Part shown: positions 13,601 to 22,090 of the stretch, piece by piece | How positions within the stretch are numbered: the stretch's first letter is position 1 | Layout of the letters: each line of letters starts with the position of its first letter | Source of the DNA: a bacterium | GTDB lineage: Bacteria > Zixibacteria > MSB-5A5 > GN15 > FEB-12 | NCBI GenBank assembly: GCA_024230675.1 | Contig: JAAERE010000052.1 | Span: 1-37,427, forward strand | Reading direction: 5' to 3' | Length of the DNA: 37,427 nucleotides | The notes under the pieces: model-generated | Told to the model about the DNA's origin: nothing | Database searches by the model: none | The model's input: only the letters and a program-made list of their open reading frames with translations | Made by a program: the position numbers and the translations under genes

Positions 13601-15994
13601 ATGCATTCCCGAAAACGCCTGGCCTCGGTGGCCGTCACCGGGCCTTTCAGACGAACGTTCACATACCATCTGCCGGAGGACCTGGATGTGCCCGCGCTCG
13701 GTCAGCGGGTGCTCGTGGAATTTGGGCGTTCTCGGACGGTCGGTTTCTACCTCGGCGAGCCCTCCGCCCAGCCCGGTATGACTACCAAGCCGATTGTGAA
13801 GGCCCTCGACGATACAAGCTTTTTCCCGACCGATCTGTATCGCCTGTGTCTCTGGATGGCGGACTACTATTTCGCCAATCCGGCTGACTGTCTTGCGTCG
13901 GCCCTGCCCCCGTTGCTGAAAACGCGGCGCTCGGTGCAATTGAGATGGTCCAATACGCTGCCAGAGTCTGTGACGGTTGATCCTGGAAATATCTTCAGGC
14001 CCGGCAAGATACTCACCTCTGCTGCTCTGGCCGAACTACGGAAGGCCTCCGGGACAAGTGTTCCGGAATTGGTGAAAAGCGAGGTGCTGGTCGAACAGTG
14101 GCCGCTTGGCGACGCCGGGAACAAGACCGTCATAGCGGGCTACCGAACCGCCAATCCGGAGATCTGGACGGAGTTCTATCAGAGAAAACGCTTCAAACCT
14201 TCCACTTTCGGTGGCGTTCTCGGCCCAGATGCCCTGAAGGAGGAGGGATGGACCGATCACTATCTGCGGCAAGCCGTAGCTGGCGGTACGCTGGAGCCCG
14301 TGATCTCGGACCGACCCGATCGTATTCTTGACTTCGTCCGGCCCAAGGAAGGGGTCAACGAACTGAGACTCTTCAAACAACAACAGGAGGCGGTCGACAG
14401 GGTCGCCCAGCACCTCGACAAGGGTTTCCAGAGCTTTCTTCTTCACGGGATAACCGGTTCCGGCAAAACGCTGGTCTACTGTCATTTGGCCCGGCAGGCG
14501 CTCCGAAACAATGGCACGGTTCTCGTACTGACGCCGGAGATTGCTCTGTCTGGAGCTACTTTGGCGTACTTCAGGGGATTTTTCGGCGATCAAGTTACTG
14601 TAATCCATTCGGCCATGAGTCAGCGCGAAAGGCTGGAAAGTTGGAACGGTATCCGAAAAGGCAGGTACCGAATCGTGGTTGGACCGCGGTCCGCGATATT
14701 TGCCCCGCTCGAGAATCTGGCCCTGATTGTAGTCGACGAAGAGCACGACGGTTCCTACAAACAGGATGACCCGGCGCCCCGCTTTAACGGGCGCGATTCG
14801 GCTATCATGCGTGCGCAAATAAACGATATCCCGGTGCTTCTGGGTTCCGCTTCGCCCTCAATCGAATCCTATCACAATGTGCGCACCGGGCGTTACCAGT
14901 TGTTGAAGCTGACGCAGCGTCCGGCCGGAGCAGTGCTTCCGCTGGTCAGGGTCGTGGATATGCGGAAGCAGAAACTTCACGGCGATCTTCCGTACATGTC
15001 GTTCCCACTTAAGAAAGAAGTCGACGCCCGGTTTGAGCTGGATCAGCAGGTGATTCTGTTTTTGAACCGACGCGGCTATTCACCCCAGCTCAAGTGCGCG
15101 GAGTGCGGCCACGTCCCAAGCTGCCCTCAATGCGACGTTAAACTCACCTATCACAAGACGGGGGGGAAGCTCTCTTGTCACTTCTGCGGTCACATTTCGC
15201 TCTCTGTCGACAAATGCCCAAAGTGTGGCAGCAGCGATTTCCAGTATCCGGGGGCGGGAACGCAGAAGGTTGAGGAGCACATAGCCCGCCTGTTTCCGGA
15301 CGGCCGGGCCCTGAGGTTCGACTCCGACACCGCTTCCGGGCGAAAGAACTCTCACCAAATGCTCAAAATGTTTGCTGAGCGAAAGTACAATCTGCTTCTC
15401 GGGACGCAGATGGTCACCAAAGGTCTTGATCTTCCCGGGGTCTCGCTGGTCGGTGTGCTCTCGGCCGATCAGGGTCTGGATTTGCCGGACTTTCGTGCCT
15501 CGGAGAAGACTTTCTCACGGCTCCTGCAGGTGGCCGGGCGTTCCGGAAGGGGGGAGACCGCCGGTGACGTCGTTATTCAGACCTACTATCCCGACAGCGA
15601 AGTAATTCAGGACGCCGCCCGCCAGGATTATGAGAGCTTCTATGAACGCGAAGTCCTCTCTCGCCAGGTTCACAATTTTCCGCCGTTCAGTCGCATGGTG
15701 AAGTTTGTTTTCTCCGGCAAGGACCCGGACAAGCTGCCCGCCCATACCGAGCAGTTCGGCCTCGAATTGAAAAAGGAAGCCGCTGCCGCCAGTCTTGAGA
15801 TCAATCTGCTTGGCCCGGCGCCCTGTCCACACGCGTATCTTCGCGGCAACCATCGCCGTCAATTGTTCGCGGTCACGCGGCAGCCCCTCAAACTGACCCG
15901 CCTGCTATATAACTGGGAGAACCGCCGAACCCGTTTCGGGTTGCCTTCGAATGTGAAGTTGGTGGTCGATGTGGATCCCGACGATATGATTTGA
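13601..15994 (+). CDS. priA: Primosomal protein N' (replication restart helicase PriA)
   Basis: A 797-residue superfamily 2 DNA helicase that recognises stalled forks and loads the replicative helicase. The N-terminal 3'-DNA-binding domain begins 'VAVTGPFRRTFTYHLPEDL' with 'GQRVLVEFG'. Walker A 'GITGSGKT' is at residues 283-290, motif II 'DEEHDGSYKQ' starts at Asp379, and 'LGSASPSIES' is motif III. Eight zinc-binding cysteines follow in four pairs (CAEC from Cys499, CPQC, CHFC, CPKC). Helicase motifs V and VI appear in 'LLLGTQMVTKGLDLPGV' and 'QVAGRSGRG'. The C-terminal domain ends normally. Length matches the family (about 730-820) and no key residue is missing. It converges on rplY with a shared terminator. 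Confidence 0.97.
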   Translation: MHSRKRLASVAVTGPFRRTFTYHLPEDLDVPALGQRVLVEFGRSRTVGFYLGEPSAQPGMTTKPIVKALDDTSFFPTDLYRLCLWMADYYFANPADCLASALPPLLKTRRSVQLRWSNTLPESVTVDPGNIFRPGKILTSAALAELRKASGTSVPELVKSEVLVEQWPLGDAGNKTVIAGYRTANPEIWTEFYQRKRFKPSTFGGVLGPDALKEEGWTDHYLRQAVAGGTLEPVISDRPDRILDFVRPKEGVNELRLFKQQQEAVDRVAQHLDKGFQSFLLHGITGSGKTLVYCHLARQALRNNGTVLVLTPEIALSGATLAYFRGFFGDQVTVIHSAMSQRERLESWNGIRKGRYRIVVGPRSAIFAPLENLALIVVDEEHDGSYKQDDPAPRFNGRDSAIMRAQINDIPVLLGSASPSIESYHNVRTGRYQLLKLTQRPAGAVLPLVRVVDMRKQKLHGDLPYMSFPLKKEVDARFELDQQVILFLNRRGYSPQLKCAECGHVPSCPQCDVKLTYHKTGGKLSCHFCGHISLSVDKCPKCGSSDFQYPGAGTQKVEEHIARLFPDGRALRFDSDTASGRKNSHQMLKMFAERKYNLLLGTQMVTKGLDLPGVSLVGVLSADQGLDLPDFRASEKTFSRLLQVAGRSGRGETAGDVVIQTYYPDSEVIQDAARQDYESFYEREVLSRQVHNFPPFSRMVKFVFSGKDPDKLPAHTEQFGLELKKEAAAASLEINLLGPAPCPHAYLRGNHRRQLFAVTRQPLKLTRLLYNWENRRTRFGLPSNVKLVVDVDPDDMI

Positions 15995-16020
15995 ATTCCC
16001 CGACCCGGGGATAAAAAGGA

Positions 16021-16052
16021 AAACAGCCGCTCCCTTTTGGGAACGGCTGTTT
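16021..16052. terminator. Bidirectional terminator between priA and rplY
   Basis: AAACAGCCGCTCCC (16021-16034) pairs with GGGAACGGCTGTTT (16039-16052) with one mismatch and a TTTT loop. Reading rightward the stem ends in a T run, and reading leftward it does too (the A run on the left). It therefore serves both convergent genes. Confidence 0.85.
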
Positions 16053-16082
16053 CTCAAAATGAACCTATTGAAATCCGAAAAG

Positions 16083-16793
16083 CTATTTGCCCTTTGGCTT
16101 GTCTTCAGTCTTGGCTTCCGTCTTGGCTTCAGCACCTTCAGGAGCGGCGCCTTCGGCACCTTCACCTTCGACACCTTCACCTTCGACACCTTCAACTCCT
16201 TCTTCGCCCTCTTCTTCACCTTCGGTGTCTTCGGACTTGATTACGGTCGGAGCCGAAATAACAACCACCGTTCGACGTTCCGGCGTGAGTATTTCCACGT
16301 CCGGAATCTCAAGGTCGCGCACGTGGATCGAGTCTCCAATTCCGAGCTCGGCGACGTCAACCTCGAAATCGTCCGGAATGTTGGCCGGCAGACATGAAAT
16401 CTCCAGCTCGCGCATGGTTGCTTGCATGATGCCGCCATCGGTCTTGACGCCTATGGGAGTACCGATAAACTTGATCGGAAGCGAGATATTGATCGGCTTG
16501 GTCATGGATATGGCGTGGAAATCCATATGGACAACTTTGTTGGTCACCGGGTCACGCTGCAGTTCGCGAAGAATCACGCGATTCTCTTTGCCGTCGACGT
16601 TCAAATTCAGAATGGAACTGCTGTCCGCGGCCTTCATTGCCGCGCGAAATTCCCGCTCTGGAACAGCGAGCACCATCGGCTCTATTTCCGGTCCGTAGAC
16701 CACCGCCGGGATATTTCCCTCACGACGGGTCCTGCGGGCGGAACCTTTGCCGGTTTCGGGGCGAGCCGTCGCGGCAATTGCTATCTCTTTCAT
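16083..16793 (-). CDS. rplY: 50S ribosomal protein L25 / general stress protein Ctc
   Basis: A 236-residue 5S-rRNA-binding ribosomal protein of the long CTC/TL5 type. Residues 1-95 are the L25 domain ('ETGKGSARRTRREGNIPAVVYG', here the RNA-contacting loop, and 'NRVILRELQRDPVTNKVVHM'). Residues about 96-190 are the C-terminal beta domain ('GVKTDGGIMQATMRELEISC', 'DVAELGIGDSIHVRDLEIP'). The last 45 or so residues are an unusual low-complexity acidic tail made of EGVEGEG/EGAEG units followed by a Lys-rich end. It starts 38 bases after prs, with GAGGAG upstream, and is surely in the prs operon. A pth gene, often next in this cluster in other bacteria, is absent. Confidence 0.95.
   Translation of the reverse strand: MKEIAIAATARPETGKGSARRTRREGNIPAVVYGPEIEPMVLAVPEREFRAAMKAADSSSILNLNVDGKENRVILRELQRDPVTNKVVHMDFHAISMTKPINISLPIKFIGTPIGVKTDGGIMQATMRELEISCLPANIPDDFEVDVAELGIGDSIHVRDLEIPDVEILTPERRTVVVISAPTVIKSEDTEGEEEGEEGVEGVEGEGVEGEGAEGAAPEGAEAKTEAKTEDKPKGK
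16130..16240. repeat. Short tandem repeat encoding the acidic tail of L25
   Basis: Degenerate repeats of TTCGACACC, TTCACC and TTCAAC units (plus strand) encode the VEGEG/EGAEG tail on the minus strand. This array is also what produces long spurious open frames on the opposite strand. Confidence 0.6.
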
Positions 16794-16831
16794 CTTATCA
16801 GTGTCTCCTCATATTGGGCCAGCGAATTTCC

Positions 16832-17794
16832 TCAAACCACGCTGCTGGGCAGCTTTTCGAACAGCGATGATACAGACTGCTCGTCGAATATTCTCTTTAT
16901 TGCCTCACCTATTAACTCGGAACAGGTGATAACTTCTATTCTGTCCGACGTACTATGATCACATTGATCGATCGAATCCGAAATCACCAGCTTCTTGATC
17001 GGCGATTCCTCGATACGTTCGATAGCTTTGCCCGATAAAACGCCGTGTGTGGTGGCGGCGTATATCTCCTGAGCGCCTACCTCTTTGATGTAGTCTGCCG
17101 CCTGGCACAGAGAGCCGGCCGTGTCCACCATGTCGTCACGAATAAGGACGTTTTTGCCGTTGACGTCTCCGATAAGGTTCATAACCTCCGAGACGTTGGC
17201 TTTCGGTCGGCGTTTGTCCACAATCGCCAGGCCGGCGTGCAGGGCCGAGGCCGTGCTCCGGGCCATCTTCAAAGAACCCACATCCGGGGAGACCACCACG
17301 AGATTCTCAATGTCGAGCTTCCGGAAATACTCGTTGAAGAGAATCGATGAATAAAGGTGATCGTGAGGAAGATCAAAAAATCCCTGGATCTGACTGGCGT
17401 GCAGGTCCATCGTCATGATCCGGTCGGCGCCGGCGGTAGTAAGAAGGTTGGCCACCAGTTTGGCCGTGATCGGAACGCGCGGCCGGTCTTTGCGATCCTG
17501 CCGGGCGTACCCATAGTACGGAATAACAGCCGTTATCCGCATGGCTGAGGCTCGCCGGGAGGCCTCGATCAGCATCAGCAATTCCATGAGGTTTTCCGCC
17601 GGGGCGTTGGTCGGCTGAACGATAAACAGGTCGGCGCCCCGGACGTTTTCGTTGATCTGAACAAATACCTCACCGTCGGAAAAGCTGGTTACCGTACAGT
17701 CGGTCAAATCCTGACCGACGTAAGTAGCTATCTTGGCAGCCAGTTCTCGGTTGGAATTGCCGGTGACAATCTTGATGTCGTTCCTAACGATCAT
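16832..17794 (-). CDS. prs: Ribose-phosphate pyrophosphokinase (PRPP synthetase)
   Basis: A 320-residue cytosolic enzyme that makes PRPP from ribose-5-phosphate and ATP, feeding nucleotide, His and Trp synthesis. All signatures of bacterial class I enzymes are present: 'GQDLTDCTVTSFSDGEVFVQ', 'QPTNAPAENLMELL', 'IPYYGYARQDRKDRPRVPI' (catalytic flexible loop), 'MDLHASQIQGFFDLP' (metal-binding His), 'VVSPDVGSLKMARSTA', and the PRPP-binding loop 'LIRDDMVDTAGSLCQA'. Length is exactly typical (about 310-320). The ATG at 17794 has GAGGAAGG upstream. It sits between tRNA-Gln and rplY in one direction, an order also known from other phyla. Confidence 0.98.
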   Translation of the reverse strand: MIVRNDIKIVTGNSNRELAAKIATYVGQDLTDCTVTSFSDGEVFVQINENVRGADLFIVQPTNAPAENLMELLMLIEASRRASAMRITAVIPYYGYARQDRKDRPRVPITAKLVANLLTTAGADRIMTMDLHASQIQGFFDLPHDHLYSSILFNEYFRKLDIENLVVVSPDVGSLKMARSTASALHAGLAIVDKRRPKANVSEVMNLIGDVNGKNVLIRDDMVDTAGSLCQAADYIKEVGAQEIYAATTHGVLSGKAIERIEESPIKKLVISDSIDQCDHSTSDRIEVITCSELIGEAIKRIFDEQSVSSLFEKLPSSVV

Positions 17795-17885
17795 TTTGCG
17801 CCTTCCTCACTCCGAAACTAAAACCTGCTTCGCGGCCGGAGGCACCCGCCGCAAACCAGGTTTGGCAACGATTGAGCCTGATTTA

Positions 17886-17957
17886 CTGGGGCGCCAGGAT
17901 TCGAACCTGGGAATGCCAGCTCCAAAGGCTGGTGTCTTACCGCTTGACGACGCCCCA
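17886..17957 (-). tRNA. tRNA-Gln (anticodon UUG)
   Basis: Read on the minus strand from 17957. The acceptor stem TGGGGCG/CGCCCCA is 7 bp, the anticodon stem CCAGC/GCTGG encloses the loop CTTTGGA giving anticodon TTG, and the T arm is CCAGGTTCGAATCCTGG. The weak U1-A72 pair and discriminator G73 are the known glutamine identity elements. The CCA end is not encoded (GTAA follows). It lies between spoVG and prs, so it is probably processed from the polycistronic transcript. Confidence 0.96.
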
Positions 17958-17974
17958 AGACGTCTTTTCACGGA

Positions 17975-18244
17975 CTAGGCCGAACTGTGCGTTTTCAACT
18001 CGACTTCGTACGCCTCTAGCACCCTCTTCTCGATCTCGGCCCGCATATCCTTGTTGACGGGATGAGCGATATCCTGATGAGTACCGTCTGGTCGTTTCCT
18101 GCTGGGCATAGAAACGAAATAGCCGCTACTACCCTGGATGATCTTCATCCCGCGGACTACGAAAGCGTTGTCGAACGTGACGTTGGCAAAACCTCTCAGT
18201 TTTTCCTCGTCACGCAGGGTAACCCGTATTTCTGTAATCTCCAC
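17975..18244 (-). CDS. spoVG: SpoVG family regulatory protein
   Basis: An 89-residue protein of the SpoVG family, small RNA/DNA-binding regulators first described in sporulation and septation but widespread in non-sporulating bacteria. It has the standard beginning 'MEITEIRVTLRDEEKLRGFA', then 'VTFDNAFVVRGMKIIQGSSG' and 'FVSMPSRKRPDGTHQDIAHP', the last being the conserved nucleic-acid-contacting segment. Length is normal (84-100). The start is GTG at 18244 with GAGGGGAGG ahead. That ribosome-binding site overlaps the ispE stop codon region, so translation is likely coupled to ispE. Confidence 0.95.
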   Translation of the reverse strand: MEITEIRVTLRDEEKLRGFANVTFDNAFVVRGMKIIQGSSGYFVSMPSRKRPDGTHQDIAHPVNKDMRAEIEKRVLEAYEVELKTHSSA

Positions 18245-18256
18245 GCTGGCCTCCCC

Positions 18257-19153
18257 TCATGGAAGTCGTGCCGGCAGGGTCACCGGACGAACAGTTGTTG
18301 TTCGCCAATCGGCCCTTCCGGCTAAATTGCCGCCATCTATATCCGGCGCGTCGCAATAAAACCCAAACACTGATGGACCCGAGCCACTGATACGGGCTAG
18401 CAGAGCGCCCCGGTCCAAAAGCTCGCTTCTGATTCTTCTCAAATCCGGGTAAGACTTGAGATGAACCTCCTCGAAATCATTGCCGGTCAAGCCCAACGAC
18501 TTAACCAACTCGTGGGGTGTATCGCAGCGCTCCAAAGTAAACGGAATCCTCGATTTTGTCAAGCGCAAACTAAGCTGCGCGTAGGCCTCGGCGGTCGACA
18601 CGGCCAGGTCCGGAGTCACTAGAACCAGCCAGTAATCGGCAGGATAAGAGGTCTCTTGGACCACCTCGCCGCGTCCGGAAACCAGAGCCTGCCCGTGAGT
18701 GAAGAAAAACGGCAAGTCGGAACCCAGTTCCAATCCCAGTCCAGCCATTTCGGCAAAGTCCAAAGGCAGATCGAACAGAATCGCCCCTGCCAGAATTGTG
18801 GCCGCTCCATCGGCCGAACCTCCTGCCAGTCCGGCAGCTATGGGGATGTTCTTTTCCAACTCCACATCAAGCCCGCCGGTTATATCAAACCTGTCGCGCA
18901 GCAGATCAAACGCCTTCACGATCAGGTTGTTTTCGTCTGTGGGCAGCTCCGAAGGCCGAGTCAGCGTGATCGCGGCACCCATGTGGTCTCTGGTTCTCCT
19001 GAACTGCAGGCGGTCGAACAAAGACACCGCCTGAAACAGCGAATTTATGTTGTGATAGCCATCGTCGCGCCGGTCCAAAACCTCTAAGAACAGGTTGATC
19101 TTGGCGGGAGCGCCGATAGCGACCTGCCCGGATGCTATTTTCTTCACAAACAT
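18257..19153 (-). CDS. ispE: 4-diphosphocytidyl-2-C-methyl-D-erythritol kinase
   Basis: A 298-residue GHMP-family kinase that phosphorylates CDP-methylerythritol in the MEP isoprenoid pathway. 'APAKINLFLEVLDRRDDGYH' at about 17-36 holds the catalytic Lys and the family start signature. 'PIAAGLAGGSADGAA' (about 107-121) is the ATP-binding glycine-rich loop, and 'GSDLPFFFTHGQALVSGRGE' is the substrate-binding segment with the catalytic Asp. 'ARISGSGPSVFGFY' is GHMP motif 3. Length is typical. It heads the minus-strand run ispE-spoVG-tRNA-Gln-prs-rplY. No convincing promoter box was found in the 218-base divergent gap shared with acnA on this strand. The C-terminus runs slightly past motif 3 with a Thr/Arg-rich end. 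Confidence 0.95.
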   Translation of the reverse strand: MFVKKIASGQVAIGAPAKINLFLEVLDRRDDGYHNINSLFQAVSLFDRLQFRRTRDHMGAAITLTRPSELPTDENNLIVKAFDLLRDRFDITGGLDVELEKNIPIAAGLAGGSADGAATILAGAILFDLPLDFAEMAGLGLELGSDLPFFFTHGQALVSGRGEVVQETSYPADYWLVLVTPDLAVSTAEAYAQLSLRLTKSRIPFTLERCDTPHELVKSLGLTGNDFEEVHLKSYPDLRRIRSELLDRGALLARISGSGPSVFGFYCDAPDIDGGNLAGRADWRTTTVRPVTLPARLP

Positions 19154-19283
19154 TATTGGATAACGGCCAATGTCAGGACAATCCTCTAACTCCCCTATGG
19201 AATACCTAACCCATTCTAATTTAGTGAATTAAATAACTCGCCACAACAGAAATAATAGCCGTCAGGAATTATTGCCGAGCCTC

Positions 19284-19312
19284 TTGAATTCAGTCATACT
19301 GTTGGCTATAAT
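19284..19312 (+). promoter_or_regulatory. Promoter of acnA
   Basis: TTGAAT (19284-19289), a 17-base spacer and a consensus TATAAT (19307-19312). The leader before the start at 19372 is about 53 bases and contains AAAGAGGAG. Confidence 0.7.
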
Positions 19313-19371
19313 GGTCATCTCAACACATTGGGGAAAGACTCAGCAGCCTTCGCTCAAAGAGGAGAAACGTG

Positions 19372-22044
19372 ATGGACCCGTTTGAAGCCAAAGCCCAACT
19401 GAAGACTAAATCGCAGGCGTTTGATATCTACCGTCTGGACTGTCTGGACAAGTACGGCCAGATAGACCGCCTCCCGAAATCCATCAAAATACTGATCGAG
19501 TCGATCCTGCGAAATTTCGACGGGCATATCGTGACCGAGGACGATATCAAGAAGGCTGCAGCCTACAATCCTGCCTCCGTGGGCGAGATTACCATCCCCT
19601 TTCGGCCGGCCCGGGTCCTGCTTCAGGATTTCACCGGCGTCCCTGCGGTCGTCGATCTGGCGGCGCTGCGCTCTGCCATGAAAGCCATGGGCGGCGATCC
19701 AAAAAAGATCAACCCGCTGGTGCCCGTTGATCTCGTGATCGATCATTCCGTCCAGGTTGATTCCTTTGCCTCCGATGACTCTCTCCAGTTGAATATAGAA
19801 AAAGAGTTTGAGCGCAATCGCGAGCGGTACGAATTCCTCCACTGGGGGCAGCACGCTTTTGACAACTTCCGCGTCGTTCCACCGGCCATCGGTATCTGTC
19901 ACCAGGTCAATCTCGAATACCTGGCTCGCGTCGTTTGGACTCGCGACGGCGCCGCCTTCCCGGACACGCTGGTGGGCACCGACAGCCACACCGTTATGAT
20001 CAACGGCCTGGGCGTTGTCGGCTGGGGCGTGGGCGGTATCGAGGCCGAGGCGGCCATGCTGGGCCAGCCGGTGTATATGCTGATGCCCGAAGTGATCGGC
20101 TTCAAGCTCAAAGGAGAACTTCCGAAGGGCGCCACCGGCACCGACCTCGTGCTGACCGTGACCCAGATGCTCCGCGAAAAGGGTGTTGTGGGCAAGTTTG
20201 TTGAGTTCTTCGGCCCGGCTCTTGACGATATGCCGCTGACAACCAAAGCGATGGTAGCCAATATGGGACCGGAATACGGCGCTACGATGGGCTATTTCCC
20301 GGTTGATGCCTCCACCCTGGAATATCTCCGCATGACCGGCCGAAGCGACGAACAGATTGACCTTGTCGAACGCTATTACAAGGAACAGGGGCTTTTCCGC
20401 GAGAAGGACGGCTCAGTGCCGGAATTCACCGACGTTGTCGAACTGGATATCTCAAGTATCGAGTCATCACTTTCCGGCCCCAAGCGTCCTCAGGATCGTG
20501 TATCGCTGTCCAATATGAAGTCAGAATTCGAAAAGGCCCTGACCACGCCGGTGAAAGAGCGCGGCTTTGAACTGCCTTCGGCCCAACTGGCCGCCACCAG
20601 CAGCATTGCCGACGGCTACAAGGCCGACATTGGTCACGGCGCGGTGGTGATCGCGGCGATCACGTCGTGCACCAATACTTCCGATCCCTACGTGCTGGTA
20701 ACCGCCGGCCTTCTCGCCCGCAACGCTGTCGAACGCGGTCTGACCTCCAAACCGTATGTAAAGACATCTCTGGCTCCCGGCTCCAGAGTTGTGACGCGCT
20801 ATCTTGAGAAGGCCGACCTCATTGAACCGCTGAAGAAGCTTGGCTTCCACAACGTCGGTTATGGCTGTACCTCTTGCATTGGAAACTCCGGTCCGCTTCC
20901 TGCCCCCGTGATTGAAGCCATCGACGCTAACAGTCTGGTGGTCTCGGCCGTGCTCTCGGGCAATCGCAATTTCGAAGGCCGGGTCAGTCCGCACACCAAG
21001 GCCAATTACCTGGCCTCGCCGCCGCTGGTCGTTGCTTACGCCCTGGCGGGGACCGTTGACAAGGACCTCACCACCGAGCCCCTTGGCGTCAACGACAAGG
21101 GGGAAGAAGTATTTCTGAAAGACATCTGGCCGACCGAAAAAGAGGTGGCCAAGGTAGTCAACCAGAACGTATCGCAGGACCTCTTCCGCGACGAGTATTC
21201 TTCCGTTGCCGACGGCAACCCGACTTGGAATGCAATCAAGAGCATTGAGGCCGAAATCTTCCCGTGGGACGACAAGTCTACCTACATTCAGCAGCCGCCG
21301 TTCTTTGTTGATATGGCCCCAAAGCCCAAAGACATTCAGCCGATTCGCGGCGCTCGCGTGTTGGCCCTGCTTGGCGATTCAATAACGACCGACCATATCT
21401 CGCCGGCAGGCGTCATCAAAGCGGACTCTCCGGCGGGCAAATTCCTTATGGAAAACAAAGTCCAGTTCGCAGACTTCAACAGCTATGGTTCGAGGCGCGG
21501 AAATGATCGCGTTATGACGCGCGGCACTTTCGCCAATATCAGACTTCGCAACCTGCTTGTCCCCGGCACCGAAGGAGGAGTTACGCGCCATCAGGAGACC
21601 GGTGAGGAGATGAGTATATACGACGCCGCCATGAAGTACAAAAAGAACGGAACCCCGCTGGTCGTTCTGGCCGGTAAGGATTACGGCATGGGCTCCTCTC
21701 GTGACTGGGCCGCCAAGGGGACCAATCTTCTCGGCGTCAAAGCTGTACTCGCTGAGAGTTACGAGCGCATTCACCGCTCCAATCTCGTCGGTATGGGTGT
21801 CCTGCCGCTGCAATTCGAGGCAGGCGAGACCCGCGAGTCGCTCGGCCTCAAAGGCGATGAGCTGTTTGCTATCGACGGCCTTTCCAACGACCTGAAACCG
21901 GGTCAGACGGTAACAGTCAAGGCGCTCAACAGCGACGGCGAAAAGAAATTCCGGATGAAAGTACGCATTGATACGCTCGTGGAAGTTGACTACTATCGTC
22001 ACGGAGGGATCCTGGCGATGGTTCTTCGCCAATTGGCCAAGTAG
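19372..22044 (+). CDS. acnA: Aconitate hydratase A
   Basis: An 890-residue [4Fe-4S] enzyme of the TCA cycle converting citrate to isocitrate, of the AcnA/IRP1 type. Cluster ligands are Cys433 ('[10 protein letters not shown]'), Cys499 and Cys502 ('[14 protein letters not shown]'), almost the same positions as in E. coli AcnA. Substrate-binding stretches include '[25 protein letters not shown]', here cited by its ends GTDSH and GIEAE, '[13 protein letters not shown]'-like '[13 protein letters not shown]', '[13 protein letters not shown]', '[14 protein letters not shown]' and '[16 protein letters not shown]'. Length is full. A GTG lies immediately before the ATG, and I prefer the ATG because it is 7 bases from the AAAGAGGAG site. 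It is followed at 46 bases by the aldolase gene, probably in one transcript. Confidence 0.97.
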   Translation: MDPFEAKAQLKTKSQAFDIYRLDCLDKYGQIDRLPKSIKILIESILRNFDGHIVTEDDIKKAAAYNPASVGEITIPFRPARVLLQDFTGVPAVVDLAALRSAMKAMGGDPKKINPLVPVDLVIDHSVQVDSFASDDSLQLNIEKEFERNRERYEFLHWGQHAFDNFRVVPPAIGICHQVNLEYLARVVWTRDGAAFPDTLVGTDSHTVMINGLGVVGWGVGGIEAEAAMLGQPVYMLMPEVIGFKLKGELPKGATGTDLVLTVTQMLREKGVVGKFVEFFGPALDDMPLTTKAMVANMGPEYGATMGYFPVDASTLEYLRMTGRSDEQIDLVERYYKEQGLFREKDGSVPEFTDVVELDISSIESSLSGPKRPQDRVSLSNMKSEFEKALTTPVKERGFELPSAQLAATSSIADGYKADIGHGAVVIAAITSCTNTSDPYVLVTAGLLARNAVERGLTSKPYVKTSLAPGSRVVTRYLEKADLIEPLKKLGFHNVGYGCTSCIGNSGPLPAPVIEAIDANSLVVSAVLSGNRNFEGRVSPHTKANYLASPPLVVAYALAGTVDKDLTTEPLGVNDKGEEVFLKDIWPTEKEVAKVVNQNVSQDLFRDEYSSVADGNPTWNAIKSIEAEIFPWDDKSTYIQQPPFFVDMAPKPKDIQPIRGARVLALLGDSITTDHISPAGVIKADSPAGKFLMENKVQFADFNSYGSRRGNDRVMTRGTFANIRLRNLLVPGTEGGVTRHQETGEEMSIYDAAMKYKKNGTPLVVLAGKDYGMGSSRDWAAKGTNLLGVKAVLAESYERIHRSNLVGMGVLPLQFEAGETRESLGLKGDELFAIDGLSNDLKPGQTVTVKALNSDGEKKFRMKVRIDTLVEVDYYRHGGILAMVLRQLAK

Positions 22045-22090
22045 GGCCCGGCGGATCGGCTCAAAACATAGAACTTATGGGGACAAAGAA

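Noticed and set aside
16087-16698. A 203-codon plus-strand frame rich in Pro/Ser opposite rplY
   Set aside because: It is the complement of the Glu/Gly repeat tail of L25. The minus-strand reading is a well-conserved ribosomal protein.
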